Assembly (NCBI GenBank): GCA_902826155.1
Contig: CADEDU010000002.1
Span: 1-64,000, forward strand
Source: an uncultured beta proteobacterium
Lineage (GTDB): Bacteria; Pseudomonadota; Gammaproteobacteria; Burkholderiales; SG8-39
Direction: 5' to 3'
DNA: 64,000 nucleotides
This document shows positions 16,688 through 26,374 of the stretch, one piece after another. The notes under the pieces are model-generated. The model was not told the origin of the DNA. It ran no database searches and saw nothing but the letters and a program-made list of their open reading frames with translations. The number at the start of each line of letters is the position of its first letter. The stretch's first letter is position 1. The position numbers were made by a program, and so were the translations under genes.

Positions 16688-17275
16688 TCAGTCTTTGTAG
16701 TAGCCGATGACATCGCCCTGGGTGGTCACACCCAGGCCGTTCAACAGGCGATTCGAGTAGTTGAAATACGCGCACGTCTGGTTGACTTCGAGAATCTCGC
16801 CGTCATCGCAGCCCGCGGCACGCAGCGCGTCGATGTCGGCCTTCTCCATCTTCCCGACCGCCACGGTGAGCTTGTGCGCGTACCGCAGCAGCGCGGCATG
16901 CTTGGGCGCGAATTCTTCCTCGGGCGCGGCGCGCCGCATGCTGTCGAACGCACGATCGATCTTGGGCTCGTCCCAGCCTTCCTTTTTCATCAGACGCCGC
17001 GTGTTCGCAGAATGATGGGCCAGGCTGTAGGCGCAATTGTTGGCGATGCTCACGATGCACGACACCGCCTCGAGAAACCAGTACGGCAGCACGTTGTCGG
17101 GGTTGTGCAGCACGCTTCGGTACAGCACTACGTGACCTTCCATCGTGTGCGGGCGCAGGCTGTGCGCGCGCATCACGTTGTCGACCGTGCCGTGCGGCGT
17201 CTTCACGCGCTCGTACATTTCCTTGAGTTTCCCCGTCGCACCATCAAGGGGCAGCATCTTGATCCAGGCGGTCAT
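16688..17275 (-). CDS. Carboxymuconolactone decarboxylase/AhpD-like protein with Cys-to-Ser change
   Basis: The 195-residue helical protein fits the peroxidase-related CMD/AhpD family: LPYWFLEAVSCIVSIANNCAYSLAHHSA contains Glu, first Cys and His in the AhpD spacing (E-x12-C-x2-x-x3-H). The second Cys of the CxxC motif is Ser (CAYS). In AhpD that Cys is the one reactive with peroxide, so alkylhydroperoxidase activity in the classical sense is doubtful. The 22-base gap to the dioxygenase and nine-base gap to the HD-domain gene place it within the operon. It might act as an isomerase, decarboxylase or redox accessory protein; I cannot tell. Confidence 0.8.
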   Translation of the reverse strand: MTAWIKMLPLDGATGKLKEMYERVKTPHGTVDNVMRAHSLRPHTMEGHVVLYRSVLHNPDNVLPYWFLEAVSCIVSIANNCAYSLAHHSANTRRLMKKEGWDEPKIDRAFDSMRRAAPEEEFAPKHAALLRYAHKLTVAVGKMEKADIDALRAAGCDDGEILEVNQTCAYFNYSNRLLNGLGVTTQGDVIGYYKD

Positions 17276-17284
17276 GCACTCTCC

Positions 17285-17929
17285 TCAAGTCAGGTGTCGC
17301 GGCTTGGGCTCGCGCGCGAACAGCCGTTGCACCATCGGCTCGAACACCTCCAGCGGCGCGCATTCGTAGGTCGGATCAGTAGCGGCCTGATCGTATTTCG
17401 CCACGAACGTCGCGGCCCAATCGAAGTGCGGATGGCCGCGCCAGCGCTCGCGCGCGTGCGGATCGACACCAGGAAATGTCGGCGCGTGGATGTCCTGGAA
17501 GATCGCGTGCCGCTGCAGCATCCAGTAGTGCTTGTCGGAGATGTACGCGCCCATCAACGCGGCAGCGAACTCGCCGTGCGACTTGGGGCAGACGATGAAG
17601 CCGATGTCGTGCAGCAGCGCCACGACGATCGTTTCCTCATCCAGGCCATCGCGCATCGCCATCGTCGCCGATTGCAGGCAGTGGCGGTAGTTGTTGACCA
17701 TGTAGCCGAATGTCGGATCGTCGCGCGAATCGGCCAGCATCCGCAGCGCTTGCGCGGCTTGCTGCTCGGCCAGGTAAGTCGCGCGCTGGCGGTTCATCAC
17801 CGTCCAGTCTTCGACCGTGAAATCTTCCAGCGATACTTTCTCGATGTACTGCCAGTCCGGCTTGAGCAGCGCGTCGCGCTGGGAATCGCGTTGTGGAACA
17901 CCTTGCCGATCGCGTGGTGCGTTTGCCAT
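17285..17929 (-). CDS. HD-domain protein, PhnZ/diiron oxygenase-like
   Basis: The 214-residue protein has HD-domain metal ligands: His83 in NYRHCLQSATMA, the HD doublet at 107-108 in VALLHDIGF, His118 in SHGEF, His141 in QRHAIFQD, and a late Asp in VAKYDQAATD. The order and the VAKYD element resemble the mixed-valent diiron oxygenase branch (PhnZ, TmpB, myo-inositol oxygenase) as much as nucleotide phosphohydrolases. The operon context with a 2-oxoglutarate dioxygenase supports an oxygenase, but this is inference; a hydrolase is the alternative. The start ATG 17929 lies three bases past the creatininase stop. Confidence 0.75.
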   Translation of the reverse strand: MANAPRDRQGVPQRDSQRDALLKPDWQYIEKVSLEDFTVEDWTVMNRQRATYLAEQQAAQALRMLADSRDDPTFGYMVNNYRHCLQSATMAMRDGLDEETIVVALLHDIGFIVCPKSHGEFAAALMGAYISDKHYWMLQRHAIFQDIHAPTFPGVDPHARERWRGHPHFDWAATFVAKYDQAATDPTYECAPLEVFEPMVQRLFAREPKPRHLT

Positions 17930-17932
17930 GGG

Positions 17933-18700
17933 CTATTGCTCGTTCAAGAAATCGCCGTAGTCGGCGGCCGCATCGTCGAGGGCTGCGTCGAACAACGCGC
18001 GACCGTGTTCGGGATTGGCCAGCGCCGAATCGGAGCCCACCCGGCCGTCGGGAAACGCGTCACGATGGGTGCGCGCGTCCCAATGATTGTCGCCCGCATG
18101 ATTGCGCAGGAAGGCAGCCGGCAGCGGCTCGGGCGCGGCGAACGATCCATCCGCTTGCAATGCGCGGATGGCGTACTGCGTGATCGCAACTTCACTTGGC
18201 GTGCCGTGCATGCCTTCGGCCGCCCCGTACAACGTCTGGCGCAGCCGATCGACGTTCGGAAATTCCCACCAGCTGCGCAATCGGCACCGCAGCGGGCACG
18301 CCGTGCCCATCAAGCTATAGGACGCATAGATGTCCTGGAATGCAGCACGCGCGGGGCCGATATTGCCGCCGTGTCCGTTGAGAAAGTAGAACCGCTCGAA
18401 GCCCTGGCGCGCAAGCGAGCGCACGTAGTCTTCCACCACCGCCATCAAGGTCGAGGCGCGCAGCGAAATCGTTCCGGGGAACGCCAGATTGAACTGCGCC
18501 GAGCCCAGCGCGATCGTCGGGCCGACCAGCACACCGCGACGCTCGCCCATGCCGCGCGCGATCACCTCGGCGCAGATCGCATCGGTGCCGATCATGCCGA
18601 TCGGGCCGTGCTGCTCGGTCGAGCCGATCGGCACGACGATACCGCGCGAGCGCTGCAGGTACGCCTCGATCTGCCGCCATGAACTGTGCTGAAGCAACAC
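17933..18700 (-). CDS. Creatininase-family amidohydrolase
   Basis: The 255-residue protein shows the family motifs: VPIGSTEQHGPIGMIGTDAI near the N-terminus (Glu and Asp metal ligands), NLAFPGTISLRAST, and FYFLNGHGGNIGPA (His ligand). HGTPSEVAITQY supplies the distal Glu. Creatininase-type enzymes open cyclic amides or lactones or cut formamides using two metal ions. The start is GTG 18700 after GAGAGG on the minus strand. It is the first gene of the four-gene operon ending with the 2OG dioxygenase. The substrate is probably an amide or lactam; creatinine itself is unlikely because no creatinase or sarcosine genes are nearby. Confidence 0.87.
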   Translation of the reverse strand: MLLQHSSWRQIEAYLQRSRGIVVPIGSTEQHGPIGMIGTDAICAEVIARGMGERRGVLVGPTIALGSAQFNLAFPGTISLRASTLMAVVEDYVRSLARQGFERFYFLNGHGGNIGPARAAFQDIYASYSLMGTACPLRCRLRSWWEFPNVDRLRQTLYGAAEGMHGTPSEVAITQYAIRALQADGSFAAPEPLPAAFLRNHAGDNHWDARTHRDAFPDGRVGSDSALANPEHGRALFDAALDDAAADYGDFLNEQ

Positions 18701-18778
18701 CGGTCTGACCCTCTCGCCGCACGTCGGCGGCCAACGCTGGAAGATACTACGTCGCCCCGGCTACGCTGCATCGCTGGC

Positions 18779-19270
18779 TCAGAGCGCCGCCCCGAATCCG
18801 GGTTTGATCAGCATCAGCCCGTAGAGCGCGATCACCGCGGCGAACGCAGGCATCCCGAGGGCGAACCACAGCCGATACTGGCGCGCGAACTCCTCGCCCA
18901 GGTCGCCCCACGACGATGCGGCACGCGCGATGTCGCGCAGCCGATACTGGATGATCACCACCGGCACCCAGCACGCACCCGCGAGCAGGAAAAGTGCGAT
19001 GACCATGGCGCTCCACGTGGTAAACCATGGCACGCCGAGCATCGCCATCAACGCGATGCCCGAACCGAACTGGACGACGATCGCGGTGGTGGTGAAGACC
19101 CAGTCGGCGATCACCGTGATCTCGAGAATCTCGCGCAAGCCGGCCAGGTCGCGCGTGCGCCGGCAACGCACGTATCCCATCCAGGTGAAGAAGGCGATAC
19201 CGGCGCCGGTGCCGAGCAGCACCGCGGCCGAGGTGAGGTGCAGCCATTTGAGCAGAACGTAAGCGGTCAT
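18779..19270 (-). CDS. DUF2269-family integral membrane protein
   Basis: The 163-residue protein has four hydrophobic segments (about 5-30, 52-78, 85-108, 137-157). The N-terminal YVLLKWLHLTSAAVLLGTGAG and a GIAFFTWMGY stretch are typical of DUF2269 membrane proteins. The function of the family is unknown. It lies 20 bases downstream of an ABC permease gene on the same strand, but nothing links it to that transporter. Confidence 0.8.
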   Translation of the reverse strand: MTAYVLLKWLHLTSAAVLLGTGAGIAFFTWMGYVRCRRTRDLAGLREILEITVIADWVFTTTAIVVQFGSGIALMAMLGVPWFTTWSAMVIALFLLAGACWVPVVIIQYRLRDIARAASSWGDLGEEFARQYRLWFALGMPAFAAVIALYGLMLIKPGFGAAL

Positions 19271-19290
19271 CGCGCTCCGCGACGAATCGC

Positions 19291-20070
19291 TCAGACGTGC
19301 CGCACGTCAGCCGCGCCCATCCTGCGCTCCAGCCTGCGCACGCCCCACGACACGATCAGGATCAGCACCAGATATTCGAGGATCAGGAAAGTGTAGATCT
19401 CCAGCGGCCGGTACTCGGTGACGACCAATTCGTTCGCCTTGCGGGTGAGTTCAGCCAGACCGATGATCGACACCAGCGACGAGGTCTTCAGCATGTAGAC
19501 GAACTGGTTGCCGAGCGGCGGCAGGATGCGCCGGATCGCCTGCGGCAGGATCACGAAGCGCATCTTGTCGAGCCACGACAGCCCAATCGAGTCGGCCGCC
19601 TCATGCTGGCCGCGTTCGATCGACTGGATGCCGCCGCGGAAGATCTCCGCCTCGAACGCGCTGTCGCAGAGCGCCAGGGCGACGATGCCGGCCGCGAACA
19701 CATCGAGTTTGATGCCCAGCACCACCGGCAGGCCGTAGAACACCCACAGCACCATCACCAGCATCGGGATGGCACGGAAGCCTTCCACATAGATGCGGTT
19801 CAGCCACTGCACGCTCCTGCGCTTGGACAGCGACAGCAGCGAGACGAGCAATCCGAGAAGTACCGAGCAGGTGATCGCGCAGATTGCCAGCGCAACGGTC
19901 CACCCCAGGCCCGAGAGCAGGAAGCGGATGTTGGTCTGACCCTTGTCGGTCCAGGGCGAGACGACGAACCAGCCCCAGGTGTAGCCCTGGCCGCAGCCGG
20001 CGAGCAGCAGCGCGCCCAAGGCGATCAGGGCCAGGCGCGTGTTCGGTGAGAGGAGCTGAGGCGCTTTCAT
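19291..20070 (-). CDS. Polar amino acid ABC transporter permease (HisM/GlnP type)
   Basis: The 259-residue membrane protein contains the amino-acid permease signature YVEGFRAIPMLVMVLWVFYGLP and the EAA loop EAADSIGLSWLDKMRFVILPQAIRRILPPLGNQFV that contacts the ATPase. At least five membrane segments are visible. Its start is one base past the stop of the ATPase gene, so the two form one unit. A single permease would act as a homodimer, or with a partner elsewhere. The nearest solute-binding protein is at 24237-25052 on the other strand and may be the receptor. Confidence 0.9.
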   Translation of the reverse strand: MKAPQLLSPNTRLALIALGALLLAGCGQGYTWGWFVVSPWTDKGQTNIRFLLSGLGWTVALAICAITCSVLLGLLVSLLSLSKRRSVQWLNRIYVEGFRAIPMLVMVLWVFYGLPVVLGIKLDVFAAGIVALALCDSAFEAEIFRGGIQSIERGQHEAADSIGLSWLDKMRFVILPQAIRRILPPLGNQFVYMLKTSSLVSIIGLAELTRKANELVVTEYRPLEIYTFLILEYLVLILIVSWGVRRLERRMGAADVRHV

Positions 20071-20071
20071 C

Positions 20072-20818
<747 letters not shown>

Positions 20819-20932
20819 CCCGATTCCTGCCCTTTGTCGAAGCCCGCCGTGCGGGCCTGATTGTGTTGACGGCTTGTGTTCGCAGTTTGCGTTCGTAGTA
20901 TATGGGCTTTCATCGCACGCACAGCGCCCCTC

Positions 20933-21322
20933 ATGCCACGACTCGAAATCACCAGCGGCAAGCCCTGGGAAGTGAAGTTCAACTACTCGCGCGCGGTGCG
21001 CGTGGGTCCGCTGTTCCAGACTTCGCTCACCTCGCCGGCGGATGCCGACGGGCGCATCGTCTGCAAGGGCGATGTGTACGGGCAGACGCGCGCGAGCCTG
21101 GCGATCATCGAACGCGCGCTGCGCGATGCGGGGCTCGGCCTGGCCGACATCGTCGCCAGCCGCGTCTACATGCTCGACACCCGCCACTGGGAAGATGCAG
21201 CACGCGCGCACGCCGAGGTCGTCACGGCGTGCCGGCCGGCGCTGTCGTTCATCGGCGTCGCGAATTTTTTCGATCCCGACATCCTGGTGGAAGTCGAGGT
21301 GACTGCCTGGGCAAACCCATGA
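20933..21322 (+). CDS. RidA/YjgF-family protein
   Basis: The 129-residue protein shows the RidA fold: [18 protein letters not shown] at the N-terminus, [30 protein letters not shown] in the middle and [28 protein letters not shown] at the end. RidA deaminates reactive enamine or imine intermediates; many paralogues act in catabolic operons. The canonical Arg of RidA enamine deaminases (in RPARSCV) is not in that context here, so it may be a Rid subfamily without that activity. Its stop overlaps the next ATG by four bases (ATGA), coupling it to a Rieske oxygenase and implying a role on its product. Confidence 0.85.
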   Translation: MPRLEITSGKPWEVKFNYSRAVRVGPLFQTSLTSPADADGRIVCKGDVYGQTRASLAIIERALRDAGLGLADIVASRVYMLDTRHWEDAARAHAEVVTACRPALSFIGVANFFDPDILVEVEVTAWANP

Positions 21323-22665
21323 ACGACGCCGCGACCCCGCCGCAGGGATACGCCGGCTACTTTCGCCGCGAGGTGCCTGAACCCGACCCGGAACTCACCC
21401 GCGTCGGCCCCGGCACGCCGTGCGGCGAATGGCTGCGCCGCACCTGGCAACCGATCGCGATCGCGAGCGAAGTGCTCGATCTCCCGCTGCCGGTGCGCAT
21501 CCTCGGTGAAGACCTGGTGCTGTTTCGCGACGGGTCGGCACGCCTGGGCCTGCTGCACAGGCATTGCTCGCATCGGGGCGCGAGTCTCGAGTACGGCATC
21601 ATCCAAGAGCGCGGCATCGCCTGCTGTTATCACGGCTGGCACTACGACATCGACGGCCGCGTCCTCGCCACGCCGGCCGAACCGACCGATCGCATTCGCG
21701 CGCGTCTTGCGCACGGCGCTTATCCGGTGCGCGAAGCCGATGGCATCGTGTTCGCGTACCTCGGCCACCCCGATCATCTGCCCGAGCTGCCGCGCTACGA
21801 CACGCAGGACATCGCCGATACGCGCGCGATTCCGTTCTCGCTCACGATTCCGTGCAACTGGCTGCAGGTGTTCGAGAACACGCAGGATCCGGTGCACGTC
21901 GTGTATCTGCATACGCGCATGACCGGACAGCAGTTCGGTGAAGCGTCCGGCGCCGAGCAGGTGATCGACTATCGCGAGACACCGATCGGCATGGTCAACA
22001 TGCAGACGCGACTGTGGAACGGTCATTGGTGGACGCGATGCACCGAGACCATCCTGCCCAACGGCAATCAGACCGGCGCAATCTGGGAAGCCGCCGATCG
22101 CACCAAGCTCCTGCAGCGTTCGTCGATGTTGCGCTGGATGGTGCCGATCGACGACACGCACACCATGACCATCGGCTGGCGCTACTTTCGTCACGAGCTC
22201 GATCCAAAGGGTCTGGGCGATGCCACCAAGGTCGGCAAACAGACCATCGATTTCATCGGCCAGACCGAGGAGGAGCGGTCCTACACCGAGCGCCAGCGCG
22301 TTCCCGGCGACTACGAGGTGCAGGTCTCCCAGCGGCCGATTGCCGTGCATGCGCTGGAGAATCTGGGCACGTCCGATCGCGGCGTGGCGATGCTGCGCCG
22401 ACTGGTGCGCAACGCGATCCGGTCCGACGGACGCGCGGCGCACCGCGCTGCACCTGCGCACGCGGGCGTGATCGGCACCTATTGCCAGGACACGGTGTGG
22501 CCCGCGGCGTCCGCGCTCGCCGATCGCGCGGCGCTCGATGCGTTCGGCCAAACGGTCGCGGATCAGGTCATCGACTCCGGCGCTGACCCGATGGAACAGC
22601 GCCGAAGCAGGCTCCGCGACGTGCTGGCGGCGCGGTATCCAGACACATCGGCGAAGTGCGGCTGA
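21319..22665 (+). CDS. Rieske non-haem iron oxygenase, large subunit
   Basis: The 448-residue protein starts at ATG 21319, overlapping the ridA-like stop. The Rieske motif is HCSHRG, then CCYHGWHYD (two Cys, two His) at about residues 89-110. The mononuclear iron site is [16 protein letters not shown]. It belongs to the ring-hydroxylating or demethylating monooxygenase group. No reductase or ferredoxin gene is adjacent, so electrons must come from elsewhere. Coupling to a RidA-like protein suggests that its product is an unstable imine, enamine or hemiaminal, for example from N-dealkylation. The gene ends 12 bases before the convergent MFS gene. Confidence 0.9.
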   Translation: MNDAATPPQGYAGYFRREVPEPDPELTRVGPGTPCGEWLRRTWQPIAIASEVLDLPLPVRILGEDLVLFRDGSARLGLLHRHCSHRGASLEYGIIQERGIACCYHGWHYDIDGRVLATPAEPTDRIRARLAHGAYPVREADGIVFAYLGHPDHLPELPRYDTQDIADTRAIPFSLTIPCNWLQVFENTQDPVHVVYLHTRMTGQQFGEASGAEQVIDYRETPIGMVNMQTRLWNGHWWTRCTETILPNGNQTGAIWEAADRTKLLQRSSMLRWMVPIDDTHTMTIGWRYFRHELDPKGLGDATKVGKQTIDFIGQTEEERSYTERQRVPGDYEVQVSQRPIAVHALENLGTSDRGVAMLRRLVRNAIRSDGRAAHRAAPAHAGVIGTYCQDTVWPAASALADRAALDAFGQTVADQVIDSGADPMEQRRSRLRDVLAARYPDTSAKCG

Positions 22666-22677
22666 AGCTATTTGGGC

Positions 22678-24087
22678 TCAGCGAGCATTTAGCGGACGCG
22701 CCACTTCTTCCAGCGGCTTGCGTTCCGCATCCACGCCGAAGCGCAGGGCGAATGCGCCGGCGATGATCACCAGTGCGGCGCCGAAGCCGTAGCCTGCGGC
22801 CACCGCACCCTCGCTGCCCGAGCCGATGAGTGCACCGAACAGCGCGGGCGCGAAGAATCCACCGGCGCCTGTGCCCACCGCATAGAAGAGCGCGATCGCC
22901 AGTCCGCGCATCTCGAGCGGAAAGATCTCGCTCACGGTGAGATAAGCCGAGCTCGCTGCGGCCGAGGCGAGAAAGAACACGATCGACCAGGCGATGGTCT
23001 GGGTCGTGGCATTGAGCCAGCCCGCGGCAAACAGCCCGCCGGTGAGCGCCAAACCCACACCCGACAACGCATAGGTGGCGGCGATCATCCGGCGCCGGCC
23101 GTGGTGATCGAACCAATGACCGAGCAGCAGCGGCCCGAGAAAATTCGCCGCCGCGAACGGCAGCAGATAAAGCCCCACGCGCTCCTCGGGCACCGCATGA
23201 AAGCGGGTCAGCACCAGGGCATAGGTGAAGAAGATCGCGTTGTAGAAGAACGCCTGCGCGATCATCAACGCCAGGCCGAGATACGTGCGATGACGATGCT
23301 CGTGCACGAGCACACGGGCCACTTCGCTCAAGGCGGGCGAGGTGTGCCGGGCGAGCGTGATGGAATGACCCGGAGCCGCGAGCGCGCCATGTTCGCGCGT
23401 CACTTCGGCCTCGATCGCTGCCATCGTGCGTTCGGCCTCCTCGGCACGCCCATGAGTGATGAGCCAGCGCGGACTCTCGGGCAGCGTGCGACGTACGATG
23501 AGGATCGCGATGCCGAGCACCGCGCCTAACGCGAACGCCGCGCGCCATCCCAGTTGCGGACCGAGCGCATCGAGCAGCACGAACCCGAGCCCTGCGCCGA
23601 GCGCAGCGCCGATCCAGAAGCTCCCGTTGATGGCCAGGCTCACCCGACCGCGCACCCGTGCGGGGATCAGCTCGTCGATCGCCGAGTTGATCGCGGCGTA
23701 CTCACCGCCGATGCCGAAGCCGGTGAGAGCACGGCACAGCGCGAAGGTCCAGAAATCGACCGAGAACGCGGTCAGGAACGTTGCGACGGCATACACCGCG
23801 AGCGTGATGAGGAACAGGCGCTTGCGCCCGAACCGGTCGGCGAGCCGGCCGAATGCGAGCGCGCCGATCACCGCGCCGCCGACGTAGGCCGACCCGGCCC
23901 AGCCGATGCGCTCGGCCGACAGCGCCAGCGTGTCGGGGCGCTCCAGCACCGCGCCGAGTGCGCCGACGATCGTTACCTCGAGTCCGTCGAGGATCCAGGT
24001 GATGCCGAGCGCGAGCACGATCTTCCAGTGCCAGCGCGACCACGGCAGCCGGTCGAGCCGCGCCGGGATGTCGGTAACGGTTGCCAT
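22678..24087 (-). CDS. MFS transporter, sugar/aromatic acid:H+ symporter-like
   Basis: The 469-residue protein has about twelve membrane segments and MFS signatures: WILDGLEVTIVGALG in helix 1, GRLADRFGRKRLF in loop 2-3, GFGIGGEYAAINSAIDELIPARVRGR in helices 4-5 and RRTLPESPRWLI after helix 6. This pattern fits the metabolite:H+ symporter and AAHS groups, which import organic or aromatic acids. It is convergent with the Rieske oxygenase gene and divergent from a solute-binding protein gene (149-base gap). The substrate is unknown; supply of the neighbouring oxygenase is a reasonable guess. Confidence 0.88.
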   Translation of the reverse strand: MATVTDIPARLDRLPWSRWHWKIVLALGITWILDGLEVTIVGALGAVLERPDTLALSAERIGWAGSAYVGGAVIGALAFGRLADRFGRKRLFLITLAVYAVATFLTAFSVDFWTFALCRALTGFGIGGEYAAINSAIDELIPARVRGRVSLAINGSFWIGAALGAGLGFVLLDALGPQLGWRAAFALGAVLGIAILIVRRTLPESPRWLITHGRAEEAERTMAAIEAEVTREHGALAAPGHSITLARHTSPALSEVARVLVHEHRHRTYLGLALMIAQAFFYNAIFFTYALVLTRFHAVPEERVGLYLLPFAAANFLGPLLLGHWFDHHGRRRMIAATYALSGVGLALTGGLFAAGWLNATTQTIAWSIVFFLASAAASSAYLTVSEIFPLEMRGLAIALFYAVGTGAGGFFAPALFGALIGSGSEGAVAAGYGFGAALVIIAGAFALRFGVDAERKPLEEVARPLNAR

Positions 24088-24236
24088 CGGGGAAGCGTAC
24101 GCTCATCCCCAGCACGCCGGGCCGATCGCCCGATCACCGACCGATCGCTCCGCGCAGCCGGCGAGCCGACGCGTACGAGACTCGATTGCCCTTACACTCC
24201 GCGCGAATCCAAACTTCGTTCAACAGGGGGAGTCCC

Positions 24237-25052
24237 ATGCTCAACAGGATCCGTGGTCCATTGCGCGCGCTCGTCACGCTTGGCGCCGCGAGTGCGTTGC
24301 TTGCCACCGGTATCGCGCAAGCGCAACAGCCCAAGTCGCGGCTGCTCCGCGTGCAGGAAACCAACACCTTGCGCGTCGGCACCACCGGCGATTTCAATCC
24401 GATGAGCTATCGCGATCCGGGCAGCAACGAGTTCCGCGGCCATCAGATCGACGCCGCCCACGAGTTGGCGAAAGAGCTCGGCGTGAAGGTGCAGTTCGTC
24501 GTCACCGACTGGAAGACGATCATGAACGCGCTGCAGGCCGATCAGTTCGATATCGCCATGACCGGGACGTCGATGAGCGTGGCCCGCGCCAAATCGGGCG
24601 GCTTCTCGATTCCGTGGGGCAAGAACGCGTTCTTCCCGCTGGTGCACAAGAAGAACGCCGGCAAGTTCAAGGACTGGGACGATCTGAACAATCCCAAGGT
24701 GACGGCAGGCTTCAATCTCGGCACGACGATGGAGCAGTTCGTCCAATCGACACTGCCCAAAGCCACTGCCCGGCGGGTCGAATCGCCCGCGCGCGACTGG
24801 CAGGAACTGCTCGCCGGCCGCGTCGATTTCACCGTCGCCAGCCTGATCGAAGGCGCGGCACTCACCAAGCAGCATCAGGACCTGCAGCTGATCCTGATGG
24901 ACAAGCCCAAGAACAGCATCCCGATGGCGTTCCTGATCCCGATCGACGACATCGTCTGGAAGAACTTCGTCGACAACTGGATCACCATCAAGAAGCAGAA
25001 CGGTTACTTCGCCGAGCTGAACAAGAAGTGGGGCATCGTCGGGCAGGATTGA
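24237..25052 (+). CDS. Periplasmic amino-acid-type solute-binding protein (SBP_bac_3)
   Basis: The start is ATG 24237 after AGGGGGAG. The 271-residue product has a signal peptide (LVTLGAASALLATGIAQAQ) and SBP_bac_3 features: LRVGTTGDFNPMSYRD, GHQIDAAHELAKELGVKVQFV, FDIAMTGTSMSVARAKSGGFS and FVDNWITIKKQNGYFAELNKKWG. It could serve the orphan permease-ATPase pair at 19291-20818. Periplasmic enzymes such as cyclohexadienyl dehydratase share this fold, so an enzymatic role is a less likely alternative. The upstream 149-base region is shared with the MFS gene. Confidence 0.85.
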   Translation: MLNRIRGPLRALVTLGAASALLATGIAQAQQPKSRLLRVQETNTLRVGTTGDFNPMSYRDPGSNEFRGHQIDAAHELAKELGVKVQFVVTDWKTIMNALQADQFDIAMTGTSMSVARAKSGGFSIPWGKNAFFPLVHKKNAGKFKDWDDLNNPKVTAGFNLGTTMEQFVQSTLPKATARRVESPARDWQELLAGRVDFTVASLIEGAALTKQHQDLQLILMDKPKNSIPMAFLIPIDDIVWKNFVDNWITIKKQNGYFAELNKKWGIVGQD

Positions 25053-25164
25053 TGGCCCTCCTTCGTTCCCCCTTGCTGCCCCACCCCTGCGGCCCGGTGC
25101 GCGGGGGACGATTGCCCCCGGGAGATTTAGACCCGGGGGAGATTGAGAGATTGAGATAAGCACG

Positions 25165-25179
25165 CGGGGTTTAACCCCG
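25165..25179. repeat. 15-bp palindrome before the unknown secreted protein gene
   Basis: CGGGGTTTAACCCCG is a perfect dyad with a one-base centre, 54 bases before the GTG start at 25234. A weaker hairpin (GGGGG/CCCCC) and a repeated GATTGAGA lie just upstream in the 181-base gap. It could be the terminator of the binding-protein gene or an operator; there is no T-tract. Confidence 0.35.
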
Positions 25180-25233
25180 TTCGCCGCACCGCTCCGTTCA
25201 ACGCTGCATCACCTCACCACCGGGAGATGCACC

Positions 25234-26217
25234 GTGAAGAAAGTCCTCGCCCGCACGCGCCTCGCGAGCGTCCTTGCCACCACGCTTACTGGCTTTGCCG
25301 CCCTCACCGTCGGGTCCGTCCCGGCGCTGGCGGGCACGTTCGCCGATGTTCACGTTATCAACCGCGCGACCGGCCAACGGCTGCCCGTCTACAACCATGG
25401 CGGCAAGCTCTACGTCGCAGGCAACCCCGGCGACCGGTACTCGGTGCAGGTGGTGAATCGCAGCGGAGGACGCATCCTGACCGTTGTGTCGGTCGACGGC
25501 GTCAACGTGGTGAGCGGCGAAACCGCCTCGCCGGAGCAGACCGGCTACGTGTTCCACGGCTGGCAGAGCTACGAGATCAACGGCTGGCGCAAGAGCGCGA
25601 GCGAAGTGGCGGCGTTCTACTTCACCGCGCTGCCCGACAGCTATGCCGCGCGCACCGACCGTCCGCAGAACGTCGGCGTGATCGGCGTGGCGGTGTTCCG
25701 CGAGTGGACCCCGCCACCGCGCCCGCGTCCGCAGTTGCCGCATCCCGCGCCGCAGGGGAATTCGCGCGCACAGCCCTACGACGGCGCCGGTGCATCGGCC
25801 AATGACGCGCCGGCGCACGATTCGCGTGCCGAGCAGAAATCAGCGCCCCACACGGCAGAGTCGGCGATGGGAGAATCCCGGTCCGCCGACGCGCAAGCCG
25901 GATCGCAGGCGCCTGCCTCGCCGCCGAGCCCCAGCGCTAGCACACCAGCGGAAGCCGAACGTGCCGCACCCTCGGCCCGACTGCGCGATCGCATCGGCAC
26001 CGGGCACGGTGAACGCGAACACTCGCAGGTGTCGTACACCAACTTCCGCCGCGCCAGTACGGCGCCCAACGAAGTACTGACGATCCACTACGACCGCCAC
26101 GAGAACCTGGTCGCGCGCGGCATCATCCCGGGCTGGCCGCCGGTGGCGAGCGAACCGCGGCCGTTCCCGGCGGCGCCCGCAAACGTGCGGTTCGTGCCCG
26201 ATCCGCGCGGTTGGTAG
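25234..26217 (+). CDS. Unknown secreted protein with disordered Pro/Ala-rich middle
   Basis: The start is GTG 25234 after CGGGAGA; the product has 327 residues with a signal peptide (VLATTLTGFAALTVGSVPALAG). An N-terminal domain (about 35-160) contains VQVVNRSGGRILTVVSVDG, VVSGETASPEQTGYVF and WRKSASEVAAFYFT, a pattern I have seen in uncharacterised proteobacterial exported proteins. Residues about 165-250 are Pro/Ala/Ser-rich and probably disordered. A short conserved-looking tail holds HYDRHENLVARGIIPG. No function is assigned. It is monocistronic and convergent with the PucR-type regulator gene; the 157-base gap between them shows no gene. Confidence 0.75.
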   Translation: MKKVLARTRLASVLATTLTGFAALTVGSVPALAGTFADVHVINRATGQRLPVYNHGGKLYVAGNPGDRYSVQVVNRSGGRILTVVSVDGVNVVSGETASPEQTGYVFHGWQSYEINGWRKSASEVAAFYFTALPDSYAARTDRPQNVGVIGVAVFREWTPPPRPRPQLPHPAPQGNSRAQPYDGAGASANDAPAHDSRAEQKSAPHTAESAMGESRSADAQAGSQAPASPPSPSASTPAEAERAAPSARLRDRIGTGHGEREHSQVSYTNFRRASTAPNEVLTIHYDRHENLVARGIIPGWPPVASEPRPFPAAPANVRFVPDPRGW

Positions 26218-26374
26218 ATCGGGCATCGTTCGAATCGGCGGCGCAATCGCGTGCGTCGCCGGCCGTCCCACCACCGTACTTGCCTTGAATTCGCGTCGGA
26301 CTCGCGTCGGGTCGGATTTGAACTCGGCCTAATCCCGGGTTATGCGCGGGCCGAATTTCGAAGCGGGTTCGAGC

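Noticed and set aside
25053..25233. Short repeats (GATTGAGA) as a CRISPR-like or mobile element trace
   Set aside because: Only two adjacent copies without spacers; no cas gene, transposase or flanking duplication is visible.
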